The position numbers and the translations under genes were made by a program. 44,296 bases of DNA from Pirellula sp. (GTDB taxonomy: Bacteria; Planctomycetota; Planctomycetia; Pirellulales; Pirellulaceae). Below the pieces are notes generated by a model. That model saw only the letters and a list, made by a program, of their open reading frames with translations, was not told where the DNA came from and did no database searches. This document shows positions 35,100 through 43,769 of the stretch, piece after piece (the first letter of the stretch is position 1; each line of letters begins with the position of its first letter). The stretch lies in assembly GCA_025459245.1 (NCBI GenBank), contig JALOQZ010000003.1:1-44296 (forward strand), in the 5' to 3' direction.

Positions 35100-37157
35100 C
35101 TAGTGAACTCGCTGACCGGGGACTGCGCCGCTGTCGACACCGAGCAAGAAGACTTCTGTTCCGCCGGGCCCTGCAGCGGTGACCATTCCTTCGCTCAAGC
35201 CGAATTTCATTTGGCGAGGTTGGAGATTGGCGACGATAACCACTAGCCTGCCTTGCAGTTGCTCCAGGGTGTAAGCCGCTTTAATGCCTGCGAAGACGGT
35301 GCGGGTGTTGTCGCCGCCGAGCGAGACCGTGAGCTTGACCAGCTTCTTTGCTTCGGGGACTTCTTCCGCCTTGATAATGCGCGCAACTCGCAAATCCACC
35401 TTGGTAAAGTCTTCTATGGTGCAGGTTGGCGCCAGGGGTTCTGCGGCGAGTGCGTCACCCGAATCTTGAGGAGCGACAACCGCTTCGGTGCTTGGGCTTG
35501 TTTCGGCTTGGGGAGTCGTTTCGACTTTGCTTTCTTCGATCATGGCTTGTACTTTCTCAGGTTGGAGTCGTTGGAGGAGGTGTTCAAATTTAGAGACGGG
35601 TGTGCCGACCAAAGGGCTCTGGCTATCGTTCCAGTGTTGAATTGGACTTTGAAGGAGTTGTCCGCACTGGTCCGCAAGCCGTGGCAAGACGGGAGCCAAG
35701 TAAACACAGAGTTGTCGGAACAAGTTGAGTACGATCGTGCAGACTTCTTGCAATCGAACTTGTTGAGTTGGATCTTTTTTCAGCGTCCATGGAGCCGAGT
35801 TTTCGACGAACGCATTGGCTTGATCGGCGATCTCCATGATGAGTCGCATGGCTCGTGCATAATCAAGTTGTTCGTAGGCTTGGGCGATTTTCTCGCCAGC
35901 CGATGCCGCGGATGCAAAGAGTCCGCCATCGTGCGGGTACTCGGGAGCGAGCCCCATCGATTCAATGAATCGGGCTGTTCGGCTCGCCAAGTTGACAACC
36001 TTGCCGACCAAGTCGGAGTTCACCTTGTTAGCAAACTCGGTGAGGTTGAGATCGATATCATCCAAGCGGGGGCCAAGTTTCGACGCATAGTAGTATCGAA
36101 GGTAGGCGGGGTCCAAGTGCTTTAGATATGTGGCCGCTTGGACCTGCGTACCCTTGCGCTTCGCCATCTTCTCCCCGTCGACGGTGAGGAAACCGTGGAT
36201 GTGAACAAACTGCGGCAGGGAAAACCCGGCCGAATGGAGCACGCCTGGCCAGAAGAGGGTGTGAAAATAGGTGATGTCTTTGCCGATGAAGTGATGGATT
36301 TCGGTCGAGTCGCTTTTCCACCAATCGTCGAGGTTTTCGTTGTTCTTTTTGCACCATTGCCACGTGGATGCGATGTAGCCGATCGGCGCATCGAACCAAA
36401 CGTACCAATAGTTTCCAGGGCTATCTGGGATTTCGAATCCAAAGTAGGGAGCGGGGCGCGAGATGTCCCAGTCGCGGAGCGGTTTGCCTAGGAAGTGCCC
36501 CTTGAGGTAGTTCGCAATTTCACTTTGAAGATGCTCACCGGACTGAGTCCAATTCTCGAGAAACGAGTGCAGGTTTTCCAGGCGAACGAACAAATGCTTC
36601 GCGGTTTTTACGACCGGGGTCGCGCCGCTCAGCGTACTCACTGGATCGATGAGTTCGGTCGGAGAATAGGTTGCTCCGCACTTGCTGCAATTGTCCCCGT
36701 ATTGGTCAGGGGCTTTGCAGGATGGGCAAGTCCCTTTGACGAAGCGGTCGGCGAGGAAGGTGCCCGCTTCCGGATCGAAGAGTTGTTCCACATCGTCTTC
36801 AACGATGAGATTGGCGTCGCGAAGAGATTGCCATATGGCATTGCAAAGAAGCCGGTTTTCTTCGCTGTTGGTGCTTCCGTAATGGTCGAACGAAATATCG
36901 AAACCAGCGAAGTCCCTTTCGTGCGACTTTTGCATGTCGGCGATCAGTTCCACTTCGCTTCGCCCTTCTTGGCGAGCTCGAATCATGATCGCGGTGCCAT
37001 GCGTGTCGTCAGCACAAATGTAGATGCACCGTCGTCCGTTCAAGCGTTGATAGCGCACCCAGATATCGGTTTGAATGTACTCGACCAAGTGGCCCAAATG
37101 GATTTGCCCGTTGGCGTAGGGCAAAGCGGCAGTCACCAGGAGTTTGGGTTGGGTCAT
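35100..37157 (-). CDS. metG: Methionyl-tRNA synthetase with C-terminal tRNA-binding domain
   Basis: The 685-residue class I synthetase charges tRNA-Met. The HIGH motif is HLGH (20-23) in '[16 protein letters not shown]'. The zinc knuckle has Cys144, 147, 157 and 160, and the second signature is KMAKR near residue 330 (KMSKS variant). The anticodon-binding helical domain follows. A Glu/Pro/Thr/Ala-rich linker (about 550-580) leads to an EMAP II/Trbp111-type domain (about 585-685, '[20 protein letters not shown]', '[11 protein letters not shown]'), which promotes dimerisation and tRNA binding in other bacteria. Downstream of tdh on the same strand, with 138 bp between. Confidence 0.96.
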   Translation of the reverse strand: MTQPKLLVTAALPYANGQIHLGHLVEYIQTDIWVRYQRLNGRRCIYICADDTHGTAIMIRARQEGRSEVELIADMQKSHERDFAGFDISFDHYGSTNSEENRLLCNAIWQSLRDANLIVEDDVEQLFDPEAGTFLADRFVKGTCPSCKAPDQYGDNCSKCGATYSPTELIDPVSTLSGATPVVKTAKHLFVRLENLHSFLENWTQSGEHLQSEIANYLKGHFLGKPLRDWDISRPAPYFGFEIPDSPGNYWYVWFDAPIGYIASTWQWCKKNNENLDDWWKSDSTEIHHFIGKDITYFHTLFWPGVLHSAGFSLPQFVHIHGFLTVDGEKMAKRKGTQVQAATYLKHLDPAYLRYYYASKLGPRLDDIDLNLTEFANKVNSDLVGKVVNLASRTARFIESMGLAPEYPHDGGLFASAASAGEKIAQAYEQLDYARAMRLIMEIADQANAFVENSAPWTLKKDPTQQVRLQEVCTIVLNLFRQLCVYLAPVLPRLADQCGQLLQSPIQHWNDSQSPLVGTPVSKFEHLLQRLQPEKVQAMIEESKVETTPQAETSPSTEAVVAPQDSGDALAAEPLAPTCTIEDFTKVDLRVARIIKAEEVPEAKKLVKLTVSLGGDNTRTVFAGIKAAYTLEQLQGRLVVIVANLQPRQMKFGLSEGMVTAAGPGGTEVFLLGVDSGAVPGQRVH

Positions 37158-37295
37158 GAGTCAGCTTTCAAAGGAGCAAAGAGGGAGAGCGATCCATCCG
37201 GTGGGGGGGATTGTATCCGTTCAAGGCAGAATCCAAAACCGATCGCACGAAGCATGTGAACGACATTGGCGGCATGCGAAGGACAACAGCGACGG

Positions 37296-38327
37296 TCAAG
37301 CGTCACTCCAATCCAATACCACCTTGCCGCACATTCCGCTCTGCATCGCTTGGAATCCTTTTTCGAAGTCGCGAAAGGAAAATCGGTGCGTGATGACCGG
37401 GCTGATATCCAATCCGCTTTCGAGCATGACCGACATCTTGTACCAAGTCTCATACATTTCGCGTCCGTAGATCCCTTTGATCGTTAGCATGTTAAAGACC
37501 ACGAGATTCCAGTCGATGGCGATGGGTTCGGAGGGGATGCCCAGCATCGCGATCTTGCCACCGTGGCACATGTTTTCGAGCATCGATCGCAATGCGGCGG
37601 GGGAGCCAGACATTTCGAGTCCGACATCGAATCCCTCTCGCATATCCAATTCTTTTTGCACGGTGGCAAGGGATTTTTCGCGCGGGTCGACGGCGATGGT
37701 TGCTCCCATGCGGCGTGCAAGGTCGAGGCGATAAGGATTCAAATCGGAAACAACGATGTGGCGAGCTCCTGCGTGTCGGACGACGGCCACCGCCATGAGA
37801 CCGATCGGGCCAGCGCCGGTGATGAGGACATCTTCGCCCAAGAGATCGAAACTGAGCGCGGTGTGGACCGCGTTGCCGAGCGGGTCGAAGATGGAAGCGA
37901 TATCGCGATCGATATCGCTCTTGTGATGCCACACATTGGTCATCGGTAAAGCGATGTACTCGGCGAAGGCGCCGGTGCGATTGACCCCCACACCGGATGT
38001 GTCTTTGCAGAGATGGCGTCGTCCGGCCAAGCAATTGCGGCATCGTCCGCAGACAACGTGCCCTTCACCCGAGACAATTTCCCCGGGAAAGAAGTCAGTG
38101 ACGTTCGATCCCACCTCGACGATTTCGCCCACAAATTCGTGGCCAACGACCATGGGTACAGGAATCGTTTTCTGGGCCCAAGCGTCCCAGTTGTAGATGT
38201 GCAAATCGGTCCCGCAAATACCCGTCTTGTGAACGCGGATCAGACAGTCGTTAATACCGATCGTCGGTTTCGGGACGTCCATTAGTTCCAGACCGACGTC
38301 GCGCTTTGATTTGACAAGCGCCTTCAT
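37296..38327 (-). CDS. tdh: L-threonine 3-dehydrogenase
   Basis: The 343-residue zinc medium-chain dehydrogenase oxidises threonine to 2-amino-3-ketobutyrate with NAD. Catalytic zinc ligands Cys38, His63 and Glu64 ('[10 protein letters not shown]', 'VGHEFVGE') and the structural zinc Cys93, 96, 99 and 107 are all present. '[11 protein letters not shown]' is the NAD-binding loop. '[12 protein letters not shown]' and '[14 protein letters not shown]' are typical Tdh blocks. AGGTGA precedes the ATG. The partner 2-amino-3-ketobutyrate ligase (kbl) is not adjacent. The next gene downstream on the strand is metG. Confidence 0.93.
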   Translation of the reverse strand: MKALVKSKRDVGLELMDVPKPTIGINDCLIRVHKTGICGTDLHIYNWDAWAQKTIPVPMVVGHEFVGEIVEVGSNVTDFFPGEIVSGEGHVVCGRCRNCLAGRRHLCKDTSGVGVNRTGAFAEYIALPMTNVWHHKSDIDRDIASIFDPLGNAVHTALSFDLLGEDVLITGAGPIGLMAVAVVRHAGARHIVVSDLNPYRLDLARRMGATIAVDPREKSLATVQKELDMREGFDVGLEMSGSPAALRSMLENMCHGGKIAMLGIPSEPIAIDWNLVVFNMLTIKGIYGREMYETWYKMSVMLESGLDISPVITHRFSFRDFEKGFQAMQSGMCGKVVLDWSDA

Positions 38328-38400
38328 GACTCACCTCGTTTGCAAAAGAGCGGACTTCCGAGGTGAGAAAAGATAGTGCAAGCCCTTAGGGTATGCTAGA

Positions 38401-39138
38401 TCAGCGAGATCCCTCGAGGCGACGAATCTGAATCCAGTGCTGCACCAGCTGAGACAGCGAGTTGACTCCAAGCTTCGCCATCGCTCGCGATCGACGGGAT
38501 TCGATCGTTCGCAGGGCGACGCCGAGCTGAGCAGCGATTCGTTTGTTCATCTGACCGTCCACGACGAGTTCGACAACTTGGCGCTCGACCGCGGTAAGTG
38601 AAGCCGCTTTTTCCAGCAGGCGCTTTTGTTCGTCGGGAGAGAGATTTAGCAAGTTAGATTCGGATAGGTTTCTCAGAATCCCCGTGGTTCCGACCATGAT
38701 CCCGTGGTGAAGGACCGGTACTATCCAGCACTCTACTTGAATCGGCTTGCCCGGTTCAAATTCCAATTCGCACTGCTGTTTGGTCGGAACATACTCCGTC
38801 GACGAAATCCAGTTAGTTAGTCGAAACGACTCGTTCGATGGTGAGTCGGTTAGAAACTCGGAGAAGGAACGTTCAAGCAACACGGCTCGCGGGACGCCAA
38901 GGACGGTTTCGCACGCATCGTTCAAATAGGTAATCCGACCCTGGTTATCTTGGCTGAAAAAGACGACGTCTTCTCGGAGGCTGCGCGCGAGAATCGGTAA
39001 AAAGTGTTCGGGTTTCGACAGGACTTCGTGTGCGGCTGTCGTCGGAAAGCCGGATGGATTCATGGAAACGGGTTCAATACCTGAGAGGTGAGTGTGTGGT
39101 TGACGGTACGACATCGCATGGGGCGAATGAAAGGACAC
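38401..39138 (-). CDS. PAS-LuxR transcriptional regulator
   Basis: The 245-residue product has a PAS domain (about 48-165: 'DVVFFSQDNQGRITYLNDAC') and a LuxR-type helix-turn-helix at 178-238 ('LTAVERQVVELVVDGQMNKR', 'TIESRRSRAMAKLG'). There is no receiver domain, so it is a one-component sensor or acts with a partner kinase. A GTG start at 39138 is chosen, since GGGAG lies 8 nt upstream; internal ATGs at 39114 and 39063 have no such site. It stands alone, upstream of tdh by 73 bp on the same strand. Regulation of tdh/metG is possible but untested. Confidence 0.85.
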   Translation of the reverse strand: MSFHSPHAMSYRQPHTHLSGIEPVSMNPSGFPTTAAHEVLSKPEHFLPILARSLREDVVFFSQDNQGRITYLNDACETVLGVPRAVLLERSFSEFLTDSPSNESFRLTNWISSTEYVPTKQQCELEFEPGKPIQVECWIVPVLHHGIMVGTTGILRNLSESNLLNLSPDEQKRLLEKAASLTAVERQVVELVVDGQMNKRIAAQLGVALRTIESRRSRAMAKLGVNSLSQLVQHWIQIRRLEGSR

Positions 39139-39509
39139 AGAACGGTCTCCCTGAAAAACAAATTCAATCTCGAAACCTTGGACAAGAAACGTCCTGTCGA
39201 GGTGTTGTGGTAGCCCGCGACAAAAGGGGGCGCTACCCGCAAGAAAACTGTTTAAATTTTGCTTAATTCCGGTTTGATGCCGGAACGGGTGAGTTGTTTT
39301 GGCACACTTTTTGTTGACGGCGAAGGTCCAATGGGGCGTTGGGTCCCCGTAGACGGTCCTGCTGTCATTCTTGGGAGAAGTGCGCTAGCAAAAGGGGTTG
39401 GCGAAAATTGGAGGTGGCGCTGTCGAACAGGAGGCAAGCGGTTTAGAATATTAAATCCGCTTCTGATGCTGATGTTGTACTTTTTCGGTGCATCGCGCAT
39501 GCTATCGCT
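39139..39509. other. Intergenic region between the PAS-LuxR gene and the membrane-protein gene
   Basis: The 371 bp hold the divergent control region. An imperfect hairpin with perfect outer arms GGTAGC (39209-39214) and GCTACC (39232-39237) lies in the LuxR leader. TAGAAT (39444-39449) could be a -10 for the downstream gene, but no -35 fits. A plus-strand frame from TTG 39259 ends in an ATGA overlap with the next start; its composition is irregular and it is not called. Confidence 0.4.
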
Positions 39510-40982
39510 ATGACCGATTTCTTATCGAACTACTTGCGACTCGAGCCGCCGACCTGGGTGTTTTTGTCGACATTCCTGGCGATTGGTTTGTTTCTCATGT
39601 TCCATCGATTTTGGTCCTTGAGAAATCTCGACATCATCTTGATCCTTCTCTTCACCCCTGGATTGATGATGGTGTTTGAGGGGAGCAAGCAGGTTTCGCA
39701 GCCTCCGGTCGGTTTGGTGAAGAACGAGCTGCCACGCGATACGGCGGACCCGGCCCGCGATGCTGCGGATCCTGGCGGAGCTGAAGCGGTAGCCGCAGGT
39801 CCCGAAGGGTTAAAGGAGGTGGCACCCGCACCCCTGGATGGGCCGAGTGCAGCGGAAAGAGCATTTCAGGCGACCCTTCAAAGCCCCACACTTCTCTATT
39901 TCGGCTACCTGTGGTTGATCATCGTCGCCAGTCTCTTGGTGATTCGATTGTTGCTGGATACCGCCATCGTGCGGCGGCCCATGCTGGATCCGAATCTGAG
40001 CAGTGGCGGGATGTTGTTTTTGGGGACATCGATGCTGGTGTACCTCTTAGTCAATGTCGCGGTCAGCCAGCCTTCGTATTCGGGGAGGGATTTGACCAGC
40101 GGTGGTCCGGGCTACATTCTCATGGCGGCCTTGCCAGACATATCGACGGTTCCGATGTCGGATCTGGTGGACGAGACCGGCGAGGAGCCCAAGCCCCCAT
40201 CGAGATTGAAACTGTTGCTTTCTCGGTGTATGTCGATCGGCGCCAATTTGGTGATGGTGCTGAGCATTGTCGCGATTGGCTATTGGCATTTTGGAAATTT
40301 CAAAACGGGAGTTGGAGCAGCGACACTCTATTTGCTGCTTCCCTACACAGCTTATATGACAGGGCGGGTTGACCATGTTGTCCCCAGCGCGTTGCTGTTG
40401 TTGGCGGTGCTCCTTTACCGGCAGCCTTTTGCGGCGGGGCTTTGTTTGGGCTGTGCGGCGGGTGTTGTTTATTACCCATTTTCGTTGTTGCCTCTTTGGT
40501 GCAGTTTCTATTGGCAACGGGGAATCCGTCGTTTCACGGGTGGCTTTGTGACCTCGATTGTCGGGTTGGTGGTCGCGATGATCATCTTGCATCCCAACAA
40601 TGTGCTGCAGCACCTCGGATACATGTTTGGAGTGAAGCAGATTGCTATGAACGGTATGGATGGCATTTGGGGGTTGGGCTGGTATCCCGTCATGCGCATT
40701 CCGTTGATTGTCATCTTCGTCCTCCTGAGCATCTCTTTCGTCGCTTGGCCGGCTCAAAAGAGTCTCGCGACCTTGATGAGTTGTTCTGCTGCGTTGATGG
40801 CGGCGACGCAGTGTTGGCATGGGTTTGGGGGTGGGCTTTATTTGGCTTGGTTCGTACCGCTCGCCCTTCTAACAATCTTTCGCCCCAATTTGGACTACTG
40901 CGTTGCTCTAGAGGTAGTAAGGCCTCGCAAACGCAAGCCTGCCAAGGTTTCGCCACCGGTCGAAAAAGCGACTGCCGCTTGA
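39510..40982 (+). CDS. Polytopic membrane protein of unknown function
   Basis: The 490-residue product has about 9-10 hydrophobic spans: two near the N-terminus (about 17-35 and 42-58), a Pro/Ala-rich extracytoplasmic or cytoplasmic linker (about 65-125), then spans from 130 onward, and a basic tail (RPRKRKPAKVS). Phrases such as 'LYLLLPYTAYMTGRVDHVVP' and 'AAGVVYYPFSLLPLWCSFYW' recall GT-C-type polyprenyl-phosphate glycosyltransferases, but no catalytic Asp motif can be pointed to. It may be a membrane scaffold or transferase; I do not assign a function. It stands alone between the LuxR gene and the next plus-strand gene. Confidence 0.8.
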   Translation: MTDFLSNYLRLEPPTWVFLSTFLAIGLFLMFHRFWSLRNLDIILILLFTPGLMMVFEGSKQVSQPPVGLVKNELPRDTADPARDAADPGGAEAVAAGPEGLKEVAPAPLDGPSAAERAFQATLQSPTLLYFGYLWLIIVASLLVIRLLLDTAIVRRPMLDPNLSSGGMLFLGTSMLVYLLVNVAVSQPSYSGRDLTSGGPGYILMAALPDISTVPMSDLVDETGEEPKPPSRLKLLLSRCMSIGANLVMVLSIVAIGYWHFGNFKTGVGAATLYLLLPYTAYMTGRVDHVVPSALLLLAVLLYRQPFAAGLCLGCAAGVVYYPFSLLPLWCSFYWQRGIRRFTGGFVTSIVGLVVAMIILHPNNVLQHLGYMFGVKQIAMNGMDGIWGLGWYPVMRIPLIVIFVLLSISFVAWPAQKSLATLMSCSAALMAATQCWHGFGGGLYLAWFVPLALLTIFRPNLDYCVALEVVRPRKRKPAKVSPPVEKATAA

Positions 40983-41128
40983 TCGAGCCAGCGAGTTCAT
41001 GGATTTCATGCGAGTTTGTGGCGTGATAGCGCAATCGTTAAATCCTGCAATCTCTACGCAGTCGGTAGGGTTTCTTTAGGTGTTGTTCCGTTGGGAGTGA
41101 TGTGCGCCGTGATTCATGATCTACGGTT

Positions 41129-41150
41129 CCGAAGCATTCTGTTACTTCGG
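41129..41150 (+). other. Hairpin just before the 41167 gene
   Basis: CCGAAG (41129-41134) pairs with CTTCGG (41145-41150) over a 10-nt loop, ending 6 nt before the GAGG ribosome binding site. It could affect translation start; no ligand-binding fold is evident. Confidence 0.3.
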
Positions 41151-41166
41151 TCCATCGAGGCGCAAT

Positions 41167-41703
41167 ATGGCTCGCTACAACGCATCCTCTCCATCAATCG
41201 ATCCAGGCACATTCGTCAACGCTTTGGCATGGGACCAACTCCGACGCGAGGTTGCTCAGCGCGAAAACAAGACCTTCCGATCTCGATCGCGAGCCGTTGA
41301 ACGGGATCCAGCGCTCGCGGCGGCTTGGAGTTGTATCGAGGGGGAGGCCATGCGAATGGTTACCCCGGGTGAAGCGTACCGAATCGTTCTTCAAGACTTA
41401 GGGGACTCGCATGCTTACTCGCCCATCTCGAATGTTTTGTCGTCCGGTGCTTCGGATGCGATACCCGCGTTTAATGAATTGGAGACCATCGCCGTCGACG
41501 CATGCTTCGAGCAATGCGATGATTGGTTGATCTCAGAACAAGGTCATGCACCTGTTGATAACTACGATCAAGAGCTTGGATTGCTCGAAAGCGTCCAGCA
41601 GATATCGCTCGAGCTGCAGCGAGAGAATCAGGGGAGTCCATCCAAGGGATCTTCGTGTATAATCCAAGGAACCGAGTCACAACGCGAAGGACAATCCGTG
41701 TGA
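41167..41703 (+). CDS. Unknown soluble protein (178 aa)
   Basis: The start is the ATG at 41167, with GAGG 6 nt upstream; the frame is open to 41116. The product is acidic overall with a basic patch 'ENKTFRSRSRAVERD' and helical segments; no signal, membrane span or motif is recognised. 'MVTPGEAYRIVLQDLGDSHA' and the acidic 'YDQELGLLESVQQISLELQR' are the most regular parts. It lies 42 bp upstream of the Ala-rich lipoprotein gene in the same direction, near the fliG/fliH pair. Function unknown. Confidence 0.6.
   Translation: MARYNASSPSIDPGTFVNALAWDQLRREVAQRENKTFRSRSRAVERDPALAAAWSCIEGEAMRMVTPGEAYRIVLQDLGDSHAYSPISNVLSSGASDAIPAFNELETIAVDACFEQCDDWLISEQGHAPVDNYDQELGLLESVQQISLELQRENQGSPSKGSSCIIQGTESQREGQSV
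41658..41663 (+). promoter_or_regulatory. Possible -10 box for the lipoprotein gene
   Basis: A perfect TATAAT lies inside the end of the upstream gene, 83 bp before the lipoprotein ATG. No good -35 is found at 16-18 bp, so the call is weak. Confidence 0.3.
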
Positions 41704-41745
41704 CCATTGGATTTTCGAGCTCGATCTCTTTGAAAGGTAGTCATT

Positions 41746-42345
41746 ATGAAACGCTCTTGGACCTCTATGGCATTGGTCGCCATTGTTTCCGTTCCGATGT
41801 TAGGCTGCACCCCTGAGGCTGCAAAGAAAGCCGAAGAAATGAACAAGGAAGCAGTTTCGGCAGCAAAAGATGCTGCTGAGTCTGCCAAGGACGCTGCGCA
41901 AAACGCTGCGAGCGCCGCGAAAGATGCCGCATCAGCTGCCAAAGAAATGGCCAAAGATGCTGTCGAGGCAGCAGGATTGGATGACCTTTACAAGAAGGCT
42001 ACTGAGTCGCTGGCTTCCGTCGAAGGTGGCGAGGCGATGTTGAAGGGAATCCAAGAGTCGCTTGGAAAGATCTCTTCGACGCTCGCGGGTGTCACCGATG
42101 GCGACACTGCGAAAGCGGCTGCCCCCGTCGTCACCCAACTGACAGAGACATTCGGTTCGATGAGCGATTCCTTCGGAAAGCTACCCGATGCTGCCAAGGG
42201 GATCGTCTCCAACATTTTCGCAACGGCTGCGAAAGACCTGAAGCCAATGATCGACAAAGTTTTGGCGATTCCAGGTGTTGAAGAAGTTCTCAAGCCCGCA
42301 TTGGAAGCACTTTTGGCCAAGCTGAACGAATTCAAAGCTAGCTAA
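41746..42345 (+). CDS. Ala-rich lipoprotein
   Basis: The 199-residue product has a lipobox MLGC with Cys21 after a short signal (SMALVAIVSVPMLGC), so it is likely lipid-anchored in a membrane. Residues about 24-75 are Ala/Lys/Glu/Asp repeats of the 'AAKDAAESAKDAA' kind, resembling amphipathic helices of apolipoprotein- or LEA-like proteins. The remainder is also helical ('MLKGIQESLGKISSTLAGV', 'MIDKVLAIPGVEEVLKPALE'). A purine-rich AAAGG precedes the ATG by about 7 nt. It sits upstream of fliG; whether it relates to the flagellum is not known. Confidence 0.85.
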   Translation: MKRSWTSMALVAIVSVPMLGCTPEAAKKAEEMNKEAVSAAKDAAESAKDAAQNAASAAKDAASAAKEMAKDAVEAAGLDDLYKKATESLASVEGGEAMLKGIQESLGKISSTLAGVTDGDTAKAAAPVVTQLTETFGSMSDSFGKLPDAAKGIVSNIFATAAKDLKPMIDKVLAIPGVEEVLKPALEALLAKLNEFKAS

Positions 42346-42360
42346 TAGCGTTGTCTCAGA

Positions 42361-42382
42361 GTGGCGGAGTTCGCTCCGCCAC
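42361..42382 (+). terminator. Stable UUCG hairpin after the lipoprotein gene
   Basis: GTGGCGGAG (42361-42369) and CTCCGCCAC (42374-42382) form a perfect 9-bp stem closed by TTCG, the very stable UUCG tetraloop. It lies 16 bp after the stop codon. No T run follows, so it may be a mRNA-stabilising or factor-dependent terminator structure rather than an intrinsic one. Confidence 0.55.
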
Positions 42383-42419
42383 GATCTGATCTGGACTTGC
42401 TGCTGGCAAACTAGGTAAA

Positions 42420-42445
42420 GAAGGAGACATTCATTCGTCTCCTTC
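42420..42445 (+). promoter_or_regulatory. Perfect 9-bp hairpin upstream of fliG
   Basis: GAAGGAGAC (42420-42428) pairs with GTCTCCTTC (42437-42445) over the 8-nt loop ATTCATTC. The left arm holds a ribosome-binding-like GGAG, but the fliG ATG is 21 bp past the hairpin, too far for ordinary use. It may be a leader structure or a second terminator half. Confidence 0.4.
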
Positions 42446-42465
42446 AACAAGCCTCTGCATCGTTC

Positions 42466-43716
42466 ATGCCAGCAGCCGATCAACGCATTCGCCAAGTCGC
42501 TATCGTCTTGCAATCTTTGGATGCGAGCACGGCCAAAAGTTTGCTTGGTCAACTACCTCCTGATATGGCGCGATTGGTCAAGCAGGCGATGACCAAGCTG
42601 GGGACGGTATCCGCGTCGGAACGGAGCCAGGCGATGAGCGACCTTCAAGGATTGCTTCACGCATTGCCTTCGAATGCTCCCAAGAAGGCTGCCTCGCGAC
42701 GTGACATTGCTGCCGATTCTCCTGCGGCAGCTCTTCTCGCTGAGTCCGACCGGCATGACAAAATTGAGTGGAGCTCAGGAGCACAGCACTCTGGAACCAC
42801 ACCGAACGCTGCGACTGACGTCTCTGGCACGGGGGTAATCGAGAGCGAGTTGCCATGGTTGGGATGGGAGCCATCGTCGCTCGCGACGTTGTTAGCCAAC
42901 GAACGTCCCACCGTCATCGCTACAGTGTTGAATCAACTGTCACCGGAGCGAGCCAAGGCATTGCTGGATCATTTGCCGGTGGAAACAGCGGGGGCAACGC
43001 TGGCCGCGATCCCCAATCTGTTCTTGGTCGATCCCAGCATTTTGACCGATATTCTTAACGAAGTTGAAAAGAAGCTTCCACGTCAGCAGCCTACCCCGAC
43101 AACAGCAACCGTCGCCGGCATCGCGAAGCTCGCCGCTATCGTCGAACAGTTTCAAGGGAGCCAGAAGCAGGCTTGGCTCAAAGCGATCGCCGCACAGAAT
43201 CCCGATGTGGCGATGCAACTAGGTTGGAGCGAAAGCGAGAAGCTAGCGGTCGAGTCCGAAGCGGTCGCAACTGCCCTCGCAACGAACGAACCAAACGATA
43301 TTTTTGAAGCGCCTCGTATTCTTTCGATCGAGTCGCATCGAAAGCATAAGGTTGAGTCTTCGATTGCTAGTTCAGATGAACAAGGGCCTGCGCCGGAGAT
43401 CAGCAAGCCAGATCGTTCTTTTGATGATTTGCTTCGATTCCAAGATGGAGATTTGGTAACGCTCCTTCATTCCTGCGATCGAACAGATGTCCTGCAAGCG
43501 TTGAAGATGTCGAGTCCTGAAATGATTCAAAGAATCGAAAGGTTGATCCCCAATCAAGACATCAAAAAATTTCGCGACTTCCTGCGAAAGATGCATGTTC
43601 AAGAAAAAGCGGAATGGACTCGTTCACAAGAGACGATTTTGGAACAAGCGGAGCGTTTGATGGCCGCTGGTCGAATTGCTCGAGTTGATCGATTCACTCA
43701 GCTTGCTGCAGCTTGA
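42466..43716 (+). CDS. fliG: Flagellar motor switch protein FliG (divergent)
   Basis: The 416-residue product is longer than typical FliG (about 330-340). FliG-N-like helices are at 1-45 ('IRQVAIVLQSLDASTAKSLL'). A Ser/Ala-rich linker follows (about 70-125). The middle domain has 'ERPTVIATVLNQLSPERAKA' in place of the EHPQ motif of FliG-M. The C-terminal motor domain (about 320-410) keeps the order 'FDDLLRFQDGDLVTLLHSCD', 'DVLQALKMSSPEMIQRIERL' and 'SQETILEQAERLM' seen in FliG-C. FliG couples the rotor to the stators and to the MS ring FliF. No fliF is adjacent upstream. No ribosome binding site is obvious before the ATG. fliH follows after 53 bp. Confidence 0.8.
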   Translation: MPAADQRIRQVAIVLQSLDASTAKSLLGQLPPDMARLVKQAMTKLGTVSASERSQAMSDLQGLLHALPSNAPKKAASRRDIAADSPAAALLAESDRHDKIEWSSGAQHSGTTPNAATDVSGTGVIESELPWLGWEPSSLATLLANERPTVIATVLNQLSPERAKALLDHLPVETAGATLAAIPNLFLVDPSILTDILNEVEKKLPRQQPTPTTATVAGIAKLAAIVEQFQGSQKQAWLKAIAAQNPDVAMQLGWSESEKLAVESEAVATALATNEPNDIFEAPRILSIESHRKHKVESSIASSDEQGPAPEISKPDRSFDDLLRFQDGDLVTLLHSCDRTDVLQALKMSSPEMIQRIERLIPNQDIKKFRDFLRKMHVQEKAEWTRSQETILEQAERLMAAGRIARVDRFTQLAAA

Positions 43717-43769
43717 TGAGAGTTGCCACGTTGATGAAACGGCCAACCTAAAGAGAAGGAACGACTGTC

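Noticed and set aside
39259-39513. 84-codon plus-strand frame overlapping the membrane-protein start
   Set aside because: It has a TTG start, irregular composition and no ribosome binding site. The ATGA overlap alone is too weak.
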